Shown: positions 9,416-18,677, counted from the first letter of the stretch. The stretch: DNA of 46,631 nt from Candidatus Berkelbacteria bacterium (GCA_026397235.1 JAPLVG010000012.1:24808-71438); one strand, 5' to 3'. Notes: generated by a model not told the origin, from the sequence alone. A program made the numbers and translations.

Positions 9416-9848
9416 CTAGTGTTTCTGCCACTTTTTTTGTCACGGCGACCGTCAGCTCGTCGGTAATTGCTTCGGCGTTGAGTTTTTGACCTTTGAGATT
9501 TGTAAAGTACGAGACAAGATAAGTCAGTATAATATTATAAATTTTCTCTGCCTGTACCGCTTTTTCATCCACCGACAATTTTGCAAACACTGCTTCAATC
9601 CGCGCATCAGAAAGTATAATCCGCTTGGCGGCGGTATCGGCCAAAGATTTTAAATCGCTTTTTTGGTGTAAAACATTATAAACAAAAAGTCCGATGTGAT
9701 TATTGGTGGAAACGTGAGCGGAAATATTCAAATCAACGGATTGTTTAATCTGTTCAAAACTTTGTCCCGGGTGATTCCTGATCACTTGTAGCGCTTTGCG
9801 GTCAGTAGCCAAAATTTCTCGTAATTTTTGTTCGCGCGGATCAACCAT
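9393..9848 (-). CDS. Hypothetical protein in T4SS cluster
   Basis: MVDPREQKLREILATDRKALQ...; start overlaps upstream stop (ATGGTTGA), suggesting translational coupling. Confidence 0.7.
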   Translation of the reverse strand: MVDPREQKLREILATDRKALQVIRNHPGQSFEQIKQSVDLNISAHVSTNNHIGLFVYNVLHQKSDLKSLADTAAKRIILSDARIEAVFAKLSVDEKAVQAEKIYNIILTYLVSYFTNLKGQKLNAEAITDELTVAVTKKVAETLGHFEPSA

Positions 9849-12390
9849 TTTTATTCTCCAAATTATTGGCAATAGTCGTTTCTGGATGATATTTTTCAAC
9901 AATCGCTTGTGCGCCGTCGATATTTCCCTTGTCTAGTTCGGCTTGTGCTTCACCAATAAATGCTTCAACTTGCTCCGGTTTTTGGTTGGTTTTTAAAATA
10001 TGAGCAATCGCTTGAAGTGTTGCGTCCTCTTTCTGCGCGAGACGCATTGCCTGAAGATTGGTAGTTTTTGCCACCCTGGTTTGCAATAAGCGAAGTTGTT
10101 CACTGGCAATTGGGTCAATGCCTTTAATCCGAACATTAATTTCCGGAACATTGAAAACTCCACCGTTGAGATTTGGCCTCGAGGCATCGGCAATGGTTTT
10201 GTCCGCATTAACATTACTGCCTTGTTTATCGATAAGTTGTTGTATTAATTCCTCCAGTCGCGAATTATCAACCTCAACTTGTTTTGATTCACCGGTTGGT
10301 TCGCCTGTGGTTGGTACTTCTCCAGATGGTGCCGGCGCAGCCCCGCCTGGGACACCGGAGGAGGGTAAAAGTGCCCCAGCCTCCGTTATGAATCCTTTTA
10401 GAGCGTCTTGTTTGTTGTCTCGGCGTCGCAAATTTTTTCTATATGCGTCAGCGATTGACTTCAAATCTCCTAGATCTCCCGCGCTGACACCCTGATGAGT
10501 TACATCCAATTTGGCTGCGCCTTTATCATCAAAGTCAGCCATAATAAGATGTTTTTGATATGCATCCTTACCTTCCTCAGTATCACTAAAACCCAAAATT
10601 TCTCGTTCGCGAGCTCTTGATGTTTTTCTTGATTCCAGCTTCATCCTATTAACATAGTCCGCGTTAAGCTGTGGCTTGATTTTATCAAGTTGTTTCCTGG
10701 CTTCCATGCCAGTATCAGTTGCAGTGCGATTTCTGTCACTTTCGAAACTTGATTGATACTTTGCGTCAATAGCAGCTGTTCTTCCGGCTAAAGTATTGTA
10801 CCAAGGAGTTTTATATGGTGCTTTTTGAGCATTGGCTGCGCCTGTTGCAAATCTGCTTTTAATTCCCTCTCTCAGCGCCCTAGGATTTGCTTTTGTCCAA
10901 CGATCAGCATTGCCTTCAAATTTTTTGGCTCGCTGCGCCCAAATGTCATTATCGCTTGTGGATCTAGATTTTGCCACCACTGCTTTTTGCTGATTGGAAT
11001 ATGCTCGCCATGATGCATAGCCACCATTACCCATCCATTTTGCACCTTTGACGGCTTGACCGCCAGTATTGCCCCAAGCTTTTTTGCCCAGGCCGGCCCA
11101 CTGGCCAACAGCTTTATCAACTTTGAATGGCGAAGTAATTGCCATATACAAACACAAACCGGCAAATGCCATTGGCAAAACCCAAATGGCGTTCGGGTCA
11201 ATTGCGCCGAGGAATTCGCCAGCCAACCAAAGCCAAAAAACCGAAACGACAGGCATAAAAATCCACTTTAGGAATTGACTCCACCACTGTTGAAAGTATT
11301 TCTTGGTAATCGGCAAAATCATTGCCATAAAAGCTGCCGGTGAAATGCAAATGAGAAAATAAATAAAATAATTACGAAGTAAAAAGATAAAGGCCAGAAT
11401 TGCGACCAGCACAGCACCGACACCAACAAAGATTTGTTTTAAAATATAAACTAAAATGTATCCGGCATAATTGCCGGTAAAACCAACCGGCCCGATCGGT
11501 TTTTCTGCAATCAAACCGCTAAATGCTCCGGTGACGCCATGAGCTTGGTTGCCGGTTAAGAATGCCGAAATTGCGATATTGGCAATATCAAGCAGCATTC
11601 TGGAAATCAAAAAACTGAAGTTTGCTAATATAATCGCCATAATAAAGGTCGGCAGGAATTTTTTCACCGCATATGAATCCATTTGAATGCGGAGGATATT
11701 CATAAAGGCGACCCAAATTAGCACTGCCAAAACCAATGAGTTGCAAACTGCCATAATGTCATACCAAATTCTGGCAGTTACGGCGCCCATTCCGCCATAA
11801 CACAATGAAGCATCTTTTACTGTGCCAGTAGCAGCAGAAACAACATCTTTACATTTGGGGTCTGGTGTTAGAACCTTGTAAATTGGTTCAATACCAGATG
11901 CTGTTACAGCTGCTGTCTGCGAAGTGGTGGACCCAATCGCTGTAGTATCATTGATTGTGCCTGAGCCTTTTGGAAGCTGGACATTTATAGGATAATCAAA
12001 ACTTTTCGAATTAGATATATCTCCATTTGACAACTTATCATAGTCTGCTTGTGATAGAAAAAACGTTGATGAAATATAGGTTTTATAACCATCTTTAACT
12101 AGTTTTACCTGATACTTGCTTGTTGGAGAATAGGTGACTTGGCAATAACCATTTACCCCAGCCGAAGCAGTCCGGCCAGAGTCGATAAAGCTACCGGAGT
12201 CCGTTTTGCAAAAAATTTCTGCCCCTGCAGTTGCCAGAGGTAAGTCGGAAAGAGTGGCCTTTATATTTATGTAAAGTGAATTGGCTTCAGCATGGGCTTT
12301 GGGTGGTGAAAAGAAAACAAAAACTCCAAATAAAAATACGATCGTTAGAAATGTTAGTAGCTTTTGAATTAGTTTTCTTTGATGTTTCAT
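9841..12390 (-). CDS. VirB6/TrbL-like polytopic T4SS protein with signal peptide and N-terminal carboxypeptidase-regulatory-like domain
   Basis: Signal peptide ending AHA; beta-domain AEIFCKTDSGSFIDSG...YQVKLVKDGYKTYISS; multiple TM segments; long soluble C-terminus. Confidence 0.75.
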   Translation of the reverse strand: MKHQRKLIQKLLTFLTIVFLFGVFVFFSPPKAHAEANSLYINIKATLSDLPLATAGAEIFCKTDSGSFIDSGRTASAGVNGYCQVTYSPTSKYQVKLVKDGYKTYISSTFFLSQADYDKLSNGDISNSKSFDYPINVQLPKGSGTINDTTAIGSTTSQTAAVTASGIEPIYKVLTPDPKCKDVVSAATGTVKDASLCYGGMGAVTARIWYDIMAVCNSLVLAVLIWVAFMNILRIQMDSYAVKKFLPTFIMAIILANFSFLISRMLLDIANIAISAFLTGNQAHGVTGAFSGLIAEKPIGPVGFTGNYAGYILVYILKQIFVGVGAVLVAILAFIFLLRNYFIYFLICISPAAFMAMILPITKKYFQQWWSQFLKWIFMPVVSVFWLWLAGEFLGAIDPNAIWVLPMAFAGLCLYMAITSPFKVDKAVGQWAGLGKKAWGNTGGQAVKGAKWMGNGGYASWRAYSNQQKAVVAKSRSTSDNDIWAQRAKKFEGNADRWTKANPRALREGIKSRFATGAANAQKAPYKTPWYNTLAGRTAAIDAKYQSSFESDRNRTATDTGMEARKQLDKIKPQLNADYVNRMKLESRKTSRAREREILGFSDTEEGKDAYQKHLIMADFDDKGAAKLDVTHQGVSAGDLGDLKSIADAYRKNLRRRDNKQDALKGFITEAGALLPSSGVPGGAAPAPSGEVPTTGEPTGESKQVEVDNSRLEELIQQLIDKQGSNVNADKTIADASRPNLNGGVFNVPEINVRIKGIDPIASEQLRLLQTRVAKTTNLQAMRLAQKEDATLQAIAHILKTNQKPEQVEAFIGEAQAELDKGNIDGAQAIVEKYHPETTIANNLENKNG

Positions 12391-12403
12391 TATTAAATAT
12401 TTG

Positions 12404-14224
12404 TTATCTAGCTTCCCATCCTTGGATTAGGTTGCCAGAGCAATCGGGATACATTGATATCCAATTTCCTCCGAGTGCGCAATAGTCTGTATTCTTTTTT
12501 GGTGTAGCCGCAAAATCACTCTTGGACATAACATTGACAGTAAAATCACCAATTCTAAAACCTGAACCAGCCAAACACATGCCGGCATTCCAACTATCCC
12601 AGGATATATCTTTATTGTCTCTCTGTTGTTTGCAAAGAGTCTTGGCTTTTGTTTCGGGAGTAGCAGTCGACGGGCCGTGATAATTCCAGTTTCGATCGAA
12701 GCAAGGTTCAGGGGTACAGGAAGTTGCTGTTGCTGTGTAGGATGTACCGGCAGCTGGAATTGATCCTGCAGTCGGCGTTGTAGTCGGTGTGGCTGTTGGA
12801 GTTGTTGGCCCTGCACCTGTATTGCCGCTCGCCCCAGTTGCGCCTGTTGCGGCGGCGGGAGTTGAGCTGTCACTGCTTTGGCTAATTGGCGCGGTATCGA
12901 TAGTCGCAGTAGCTAAGTGTGAACTAATATCGATACCAACAAAACTCATTAGCATTGTTTGTGCCTTGTCCATTCCCCAGGCCGCCGCATCGTGAATAAT
13001 CATGGCCATTCCGCAAAACATTCGAAGCAGAATATCAACGAGATTGTTTGTAGCCCCAAGACCTCCGCAGGAATCAGCTGTGCCCGTTGGTGTGTCCAAA
13101 GTAGTTTTAAATTTTTCGAATGTTTTTAGCAACTCATCGAACTTTGATGAAAATTCCCCCAGAGTATTATAGGTGTTGGAACTATTTTCTAGATTTTTGT
13201 TCCATTTGAATTTTGTTAATTTGGGACAACCGTCTGGCCAAGTTGACGATCCATATTTTTGAGCCAGAAGATTGGTATTTTGTTGAATTCTTAATGCAAT
13301 TTCGTGAATCGTATCATAAGCTGATTGTCCTGCTGGCGTTAAATCATAATCAACACTCGTGTCAAACAAATATGTTGCAGCAAGATCAGTACCTTTGTAT
13401 GGCGTAGTATCTTTTGAAGCAATATCTAAAGCTTTAATAATTCCTCCTGCCAAAACAGTGAAGACGACTGCTGTTGCGGTATTTGAATTCCACCCAACCC
13501 CTCCATTTTTTTGCCAAAAACTTTGGTCGGAAGATCCAGGAGAGGGAATAATCAAATTCCTAACATCGACTTTAATATCTTCCCAATCTTTATTTAACGC
13601 ACTGCAAGTGGTTGTCAAATCGAAAGTTGCCCCAGAATTCCAGGTAATAACCTTGTCCATTAGCAGGGAACCGGCCAAACGCATAAATTGCATAAAAAAT
13701 TGGGCGGTTTGTCCTATGTTGGTTGGGTTGCGAAAATTTGCACAAACATCAGTGAATCCAGTCTCTGTTGGGGAATAAGGGTCAGAAACTAGCGTGTATT
13801 TTTGGTTACGCTCATCATAGTAAGCAATTCCTTTCTGAATATATTGGCTCATAGAATTTTCTTTGGCGACGATCATCGCAAACCCATTTGTTCGAGCACC
13901 GTCTTCACTAGTACAGCTGATTGCAGGAGAAGTCATATTATAGGCATAAAAATAATTATATTTATTTTCTAAATAACCATTTATGTTTGTCTTTTGTAAT
14001 TGAGTGAATGAGGAAAAGTTAAAGTTTTGCGGTGTGTTGTTAATATTCACGCGTACCGAAATTGCCGAAGCATCACTATTAAGTTCTAATAAATAATCTG
14101 ACGTCGGCGTTGGTGGAGTTGGAGACGCCTTGGCTTTTTGGACAGCAAAAAACTGCCAGTAGCTGGCAAAAACCAAACTTACTAGCACAATTATAACTAG
14201 AGGAATCTTTCCGCTGCGAATCAA
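12404..14224 (-). CDS. Secreted/membrane T4SS-cluster protein with Pro/Thr/Ala linker and Cys-containing C-terminal domain
   Basis: Signal peptide MIRSGKIPLVIIVLVSLVFASYWQFFAVQKAKAS; central TM segments; linker TGATGASGNTGAGPTTPTATPTTTPTAG; paired Cys in C-terminus. Confidence 0.65.
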   Translation of the reverse strand: MIRSGKIPLVIIVLVSLVFASYWQFFAVQKAKASPTPPTPTSDYLLELNSDASAISVRVNINNTPQNFNFSSFTQLQKTNINGYLENKYNYFYAYNMTSPAISCTSEDGARTNGFAMIVAKENSMSQYIQKGIAYYDERNQKYTLVSDPYSPTETGFTDVCANFRNPTNIGQTAQFFMQFMRLAGSLLMDKVITWNSGATFDLTTTCSALNKDWEDIKVDVRNLIIPSPGSSDQSFWQKNGGVGWNSNTATAVVFTVLAGGIIKALDIASKDTTPYKGTDLAATYLFDTSVDYDLTPAGQSAYDTIHEIALRIQQNTNLLAQKYGSSTWPDGCPKLTKFKWNKNLENSSNTYNTLGEFSSKFDELLKTFEKFKTTLDTPTGTADSCGGLGATNNLVDILLRMFCGMAMIIHDAAAWGMDKAQTMLMSFVGIDISSHLATATIDTAPISQSSDSSTPAAATGATGASGNTGAGPTTPTATPTTTPTAGSIPAAGTSYTATATSCTPEPCFDRNWNYHGPSTATPETKAKTLCKQQRDNKDISWDSWNAGMCLAGSGFRIGDFTVNVMSKSDFAATPKKNTDYCALGGNWISMYPDCSGNLIQGWEAR

Positions 14225-14251
14225 TTTTCCTCCTAGAATTTATCAGCAATT

Positions 14252-14393
14252 AACATGCTAAAGCGTGGTCTCCGGTTAGGAATGGAGCACAAACTTCAGC
14301 TTGAAATCAACAGGCTAAAACCTGTTCTCTGAAATACAAACAGACTAAAGTCTGGCCTCCGTAAACTATGGAGTTCAAGCTTTAGCTTGTTCT
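14252..14393. repeat. Cluster of CANNCTAAAGNNTG-type palindromic hairpins
   Basis: Units catgctaaagcgtg, caggctaaaacctg, cagactaaagtctg, caagctttagcttg with ggag/ctcc spacers. Confidence 0.85.
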
Positions 14394-14478
14394 CTGGAAA
14401 ATTTACTGAGATATCTTGTTTAGATTATCTAACAATTTCTGCTAATAATCAATTTTTGTTTAATAATTTTGTTGAAAA

Positions 14479-15132
14479 TTAAATATTATCGACATATTCT
14501 AGTACAATCGACTCAAAAAACCTTTTAACAGTGTCTTGGCTTGTGATATTGTGAGTTTCATCTATCGGCAAAATTTCAAAATCAGTTAAATCATCAAAAT
14601 ATACCAATTGTTCCAGAAAAATTTTAGAATTAAAAACAGCGGCAAAAATATCTTCAGAATTTTTAATTATTTCTTCCAATGTTAAATATTTTTGATTTAA
14701 AATAGAGTAGAGATCATAATAATCACGATATGCTCCTCTGCGACCGATTGCGTAAGCTTTTTGGGCAGCGATTATTGACAGTGGAAAATATCGCAAGTCT
14801 TTATCGGTTGCAGTGTTTTTAAAAACTTCGACAAATGGATAATACAAAATTGTGATTTTAATATTTTTTGAATAAATAGTTAACTCATCGTTGGTGTCCA
14901 GTGCGACTCTGTCGACTGGGACAATTTCTTTTATCTTAAGCAACAAATTTTTCGGAATTGCTTTTGGAGAGAAAAAATCAAAATCAAAAGACTTGCGATG
15001 TTTAATTTGCATTGCAAGCGCTGTCCCACCACCCAAAATAAAATCTTTGAAATGATTTTCTAAAACACTAAGCAGTCGAAGCTGTTCTTGACTTAATATT
15101 TCGCGCTGAAGTTTTGAGATAGTCTGTTGCAT
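14479..15132 (-). CDS. AbiEii/AbiGii-type nucleotidyltransferase toxin
   Basis: LSVLENHFKDFILGGGTALAMQIKHRKSFDFDFFSPKAIPKNLL; GGGTALA and DFDFF nucleotidyltransferase motifs. Confidence 0.82.
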   Translation of the reverse strand: MQQTISKLQREILSQEQLRLLSVLENHFKDFILGGGTALAMQIKHRKSFDFDFFSPKAIPKNLLLKIKEIVPVDRVALDTNDELTIYSKNIKITILYYPFVEVFKNTATDKDLRYFPLSIIAAQKAYAIGRRGAYRDYYDLYSILNQKYLTLEEIIKNSEDIFAAVFNSKIFLEQLVYFDDLTDFEILPIDETHNITSQDTVKRFFESIVLEYVDNI

Positions 15133-15358
15133 CAATCTCCTGATCAATTTTTAGCAAATATTGTTTAACGAAATTAAAATCGGCTTTAGTGTAGATATTT
15201 CTTGGTTTTTGAATAAAAATTTCCCGTATTTTCTCGTTACCAACTTCAGATTTTAAGTCTGCAATATCTTCCAGCGTGCCGAAAGCTAAAATTTGGTGGA
15301 TCGTGTCGGCTGACCCAGTATCATCGATTTTTTTATACCATAAATATCTGTTTTTCAT
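15068..15358 (-). CDS. Putative partner/antitoxin of AbiEii-like toxin
   Basis: MKNRYLWYKKIDDTGSADTIHQILAFGTLEDIADLKSEVGNEKIREIFIQKPRNIYTKADFNFVKQYL; overlaps toxin start by 65 nt. Confidence 0.6.
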   Translation of the reverse strand: MKNRYLWYKKIDDTGSADTIHQILAFGTLEDIADLKSEVGNEKIREIFIQKPRNIYTKADFNFVKQYLLKIDQEIDATDYLKTSARNIKSRTASTA

Positions 15359-15454
15359 ATACTTTGATTTTACCACAAAATGGCTTGTTTTACTAGTACC
15401 CGCAGTACCAGTCTCTTCCAATTTTGTGGCCTATGCGACTTACACAAAATCCAC

Positions 15455-15545
15455 GGAGACCACGCTTTAGTCGTTCGATTTCACTCAGACCATGAGCAAT
15501 GTCGAATGGCGTGTTGGATAACAAGCTAAAGCTTGGACTCCATCG
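15455..15545. repeat. CANNCTAAAGNNTG-family repeat
   Basis: ccacgctttagtcgt and caagctaaagcttgg units. Confidence 0.7.
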
Positions 15546-15566
15546 CGTAAGTCGTAGCCTATTGAA

Positions 15567-16247
15567 TTATTTGCTAATTTTATTCAGATTATCCAAAATT
15601 GTTTGCCAGCGGTCAACTTCGGATTGGTTGCTGAGAATTTTGTTGACGGATATCGAATATTCTATCGCTGATTTATTTATCGGGTCGACTAAATAGGCTT
15701 TGGCGAAAGCATCGGCTGCATTTTGTCTGAAGCCTGGTTTAAATTCGGCAAACATATGGGAACTATCTGCAAGTTTAAGATTTGCCAATCCAAGAAATAT
15801 CCAACTTTGATAATCTTTAGGCCCATTATTGGCACAAAATTCTAAATTAATTGTGGCAATTTCTGCCAGGTTTTTTTCAATTAGAGTTCTGTCTGTGTCG
15901 AGTCTGCAGATTTTACTGTCGGCGTCAGTGATTAATTTCAGTAAGTCGTCGTTGTGATTTTCAGCCAAAAGCGGTTTTAGTGTCAAAGCATTCTTGGCGG
16001 AATCTTTTGCCAATTTTTGTCGTTCAAGCGCTTTGCCACTGTCGATTTTTAAGAGTCCGGCTTTTTGGTATTTGACATAAGCATCGGTATATTTTTGTTG
16101 GGTCAAAAAATCATCTCCCTGACTGATATTTTTGTTAAAAACATATTTGCGCCAAGGAATTGTGACAAGGAAAATAAAAATTATACCAATTGTAATCCAG
16201 GAGATTATTTTAATAGTGTTTTTTGGATTGTTTGTTAGTTTGACCAT
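15567..16247 (-). CDS. Membrane-anchored TPR-like protein
   Basis: N-terminal TM, then GDDFLTQQKYTDAYVKYQKAGLL and AADAFAKAYLVDPINKSAIEY TPR-like helices. Confidence 0.55.
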   Translation of the reverse strand: MVKLTNNPKNTIKIISWITIGIIFIFLVTIPWRKYVFNKNISQGDDFLTQQKYTDAYVKYQKAGLLKIDSGKALERQKLAKDSAKNALTLKPLLAENHNDDLLKLITDADSKICRLDTDRTLIEKNLAEIATINLEFCANNGPKDYQSWIFLGLANLKLADSSHMFAEFKPGFRQNAADAFAKAYLVDPINKSAIEYSISVNKILSNQSEVDRWQTILDNLNKISK

Positions 16248-16274
16248 TGACAGATTATTTATATTTGCTATAAT
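16247..16274 (+). promoter_or_regulatory. Sigma70-type promoter (TTGACA-16 bp-TATAAT) driving candidate sRNA
   Basis: TTGACA 16247-16252, TATAAT 16269-16274, both consensus. Confidence 0.7.
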
Positions 16275-16280
16275 TAAATT

Positions 16281-16346
16281 AAGAAATCGGGTGGGTTGCC
16301 GACCTGCAAGAATGTGAATTGCACTTAAGTAATCCCCGATTTTTTA
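16281..16346 (+). ncRNA. Candidate ~65-nt structured small RNA with intrinsic terminator
   Basis: AAATCGGG...CCCCGATTTTTT closing stem, GGTTGC/GTAATC extension, inner TGCAA/TTGCA hairpin; consensus promoter upstream. Confidence 0.5.
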
Positions 16347-16789
16347 TTTAAAGGCGATGCGATAAAATTCTTTAGCGGATAATTTTATGTTTGCTTTTTT
16401 GTTCCTATAAGCTTCAACTGCCAGATCATGTGCTTTTGATTTTCTGCCGATAGATCGAAAGTGGATTGCGGTTCTATCGATCTTACAGTGATTTTTATTT
16501 GCCAAATCACAAACTAAATCTTTTAGCAAAACTTCGTAGCCAGGATACTCTTTGTCAACAATAATTTGGTCGAAATTTTTTATTCCTTTTTCAATTAATA
16601 TAAAGATCATCGTGGCGAAAAGTTTGTAGATAAAATTTTTGGTTGGCCAATTTTTCGAAAAACAGTTTGTACCAGTTTTTTATCCTTTGCTGAAATAATA
16701 ATTGATGCTGATTTGCCGTTTGAAAAAGCAATAACCGTTGGTTTCCCAGTTTCTTCAATTTTCCCGCTTTGGTCAATCTCAATTTTCAT
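16344..16789 (-). pseudogene. Conserved hypothetical gene apparently split by a 1-nt frameshift into 60-aa and 88-aa ORFs
   Basis: ORFs 16607-16789 and 16344-16610 join as ...GQPKIFIYKLFATMIFILIEKG... if one T is added in ccaaaaattttatc (plus-strand ~16630-16642). Confidence 0.55.
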
Positions 16790-16790
16790 A

Positions 16791-17585
16791 TCATCGGATG
16801 AAATAAATTACCGTCACAACTATTGCAATTGCGACACGATAGAGAGCAAAAACAGAGTAGCCGTGTTTTTCGATATAGCGAAGCAAAAATTTAATGGCAA
16901 AATATCCAACGATAGCGCTGGTTATTACAGCGATAATGAATGGGACATTGATGGATGCCCAAGAATAATCTTTCAGTGTTAGCAAGAATGCGCCCAGAAG
17001 TGTCGGCGTTGCAAGAAGAAAGCTGAAGCGGGTTGCCGAATTGCGGTCCATGTTTAAAAATAGACCAGCCGTAGTGGTAATTCCACTGCGCGAAACTCCT
17101 GGAACAATAGCTAAAATTTGTGCAGCGCCAACGACCAATCCTTTCATATATCCAATATCTTTTACTTGTTCTTTACCATTTGTGATGCTATCGGCCCACC
17201 AGAGAAAAAGTCCGAAAAATGCCAGGGTGCCGGCAATCAAAAGCTCATTTCGAAAAGCATGTTGGGCCAAATTGTCGAGAAAATATCCACCAATAGCGGC
17301 TGGAATTGTTGAAATAACTAATATCCAAAACAAATTATGCGGGTATTTAGTCTCTTTTTTCTTGTCGGGTGAAATTGCTTGGTCGATCACCTCAACCCAG
17401 TCGTGCCAGAAGAAGGCGATGATAGCGATTGCGGTGCCAAAATGGAGGGCAACATCAAAATCCAGCCCTTGATAGTGCCAATTGAAAATATAGGGGATAA
17501 CGACAAGGTGCGCCGATGATGAAATCGGCAAAAATTCACTAAGACCTTGGATAACACCGAGAATGAAGGCGTGAAAAATTGACAT
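16791..17585 (-). CDS. uppP: Undecaprenyl-diphosphatase
   Basis: FHAFILGVIQGLSEFLPISSSAHLVVIP and PGVSRSGITTTAGLFLNM motifs. Confidence 0.96.
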   Translation of the reverse strand: MSIFHAFILGVIQGLSEFLPISSSAHLVVIPYIFNWHYQGLDFDVALHFGTAIAIIAFFWHDWVEVIDQAISPDKKKETKYPHNLFWILVISTIPAAIGGYFLDNLAQHAFRNELLIAGTLAFFGLFLWWADSITNGKEQVKDIGYMKGLVVGAAQILAIVPGVSRSGITTTAGLFLNMDRNSATRFSFLLATPTLLGAFLLTLKDYSWASINVPFIIAVITSAIVGYFAIKFLLRYIEKHGYSVFALYRVAIAIVVTVIYFIR

Positions 17586-17590
17586 AAAAT

Positions 17591-18151
17591 TTACTCCGCT
17601 GAATTATTAGCCCAGAAGTTTTCAAAATGCTCCATAAACCAGTATGCCAGTGTTCCAGAGAAAATGCCAATTGCAACTCCGCCCAAAACATCAGATGGAT
17701 AATGCAGGCCGGCGGCAATTCGGGAGATTCCTATTAGTAGTGCGACTATTAACATTAAAACTCCGAGTTTTTTGTGGCCGCATAGAATTACAGTTGTGGC
17801 AATGGCAAATGAAAGATAAGTGTGAGCCGACGGGAATGAACTTGCCGTCGTGTGGCCGGCAAGCTGAACTACACTGGCGGCGTAAGTAACGAAAGGTCGC
17901 GGCCGTTGCCACAAAAGATAAAGAATAAAACTAATGAAAGCGCTAAAAATACAGGCCAGAACTGCAGCAAAAAGGGTATTGATCCGACCGCGGACGATAA
18001 GATATATTAACCCAATGATTATTAGAACGATTCCGTAGTCTGCAAACCAGTGAATAACTTGAGTCCAGAATTCATTTTGTTTGGCAAAATCGTTGAGATA
18101 AAAAAAGAGATTGTGGTCAAAGTTGCCCAGGTTGTCAAAAAGTAGTTCCAT
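17591..18151 (-). CDS. PAP2-family phosphatase
   Basis: WQRPRPF...SFPSAHTYLSFAIATTVI...SRIAAGLHYPSDVLGGVAIG; start at MELLFDNLG since upstream sequence is the repeat element. Confidence 0.93.
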   Translation of the reverse strand: MELLFDNLGNFDHNLFFYLNDFAKQNEFWTQVIHWFADYGIVLIIIGLIYLIVRGRINTLFAAVLACIFSAFISFILYLLWQRPRPFVTYAASVVQLAGHTTASSFPSAHTYLSFAIATTVILCGHKKLGVLMLIVALLIGISRIAAGLHYPSDVLGGVAIGIFSGTLAYWFMEHFENFWANNSAE

Positions 18152-18158
18152 TTTTATT

Positions 18159-18677
18159 GAGGTAAGCCCACTGATCTTTACACAGATGGGACACGGATGA
18201 AATCCAAGAAAATTAAATTTGGGTAAGTCCACTGATCTTTTACACCGATAAAACACAGATCAGTTGACCAACCGCTTTATTAAAACTTTGTGCTTAGAAA
18301 AAACTAGCAGAAGTCCAACTTTTAATTTTTCCGCTTTAAGATAATTCAAAAGCTGTGTCCAATCGCTAGGAAAGATTTCTCGACGTACCTTCAGCTCAAT
18401 AGCCAATTTGTTTTCAACTAGGAAATCTAAATAAAACTTTCCAATTACTTCTCCATCGTACAATATTTTTGCATATTTTTCACGCTTGAAATTTATCCTA
18501 GAAGCTTCCAGTTCTTTGGAGAGTGCCTGTTGATAAATTTTTTCTTGGTACCCATATCCCAAGTTATTGTAGACTTTGAAAGCTAGACCAATAACTTTCT
18601 CGGTTAGGTCGTTAAAATTATTTTCAGTTGGATTTATCAGTGTTTCCATCTGTGTCAATTATCTGTGGGCTTACCTC
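18159..18677. mobile_element. 519-bp element with perfect 13-bp terminal inverted repeats (gaggtaagcccac/gtgggcttacctc) carrying a GxxExxY ORF
   Basis: TIRs at 18159-18171 and 18665-18677; internal acacagat/atctgtgt palindromes. Confidence 0.75.
18260..18658 (-). CDS. GxxExxY (PDDEXK_3-like) protein
   Basis: VIGLAFKVYNNLGYGYQEKIYQQALSKEL...FYLDFLVENKLAIELKVRREIFPSDWTQLLNYLKAEKLKVGLLLVF. Confidence 0.92.
   Translation of the reverse strand: MTQMETLINPTENNFNDLTEKVIGLAFKVYNNLGYGYQEKIYQQALSKELEASRINFKREKYAKILYDGEVIGKFYLDFLVENKLAIELKVRREIFPSDWTQLLNYLKAEKLKVGLLLVFSKHKVLIKRLVN

Noticed and set aside
14252-14393. Repeat clusters considered as a CRISPR array
   Set aside because: Units are short variable palindromes with irregular spacing and no unique spacers; no cas genes in the window.
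17041-17472. 143-aa plus-strand ORF antisense to uppP
   Set aside because: Antisense shadow; uppP motifs are unambiguous on the minus strand.
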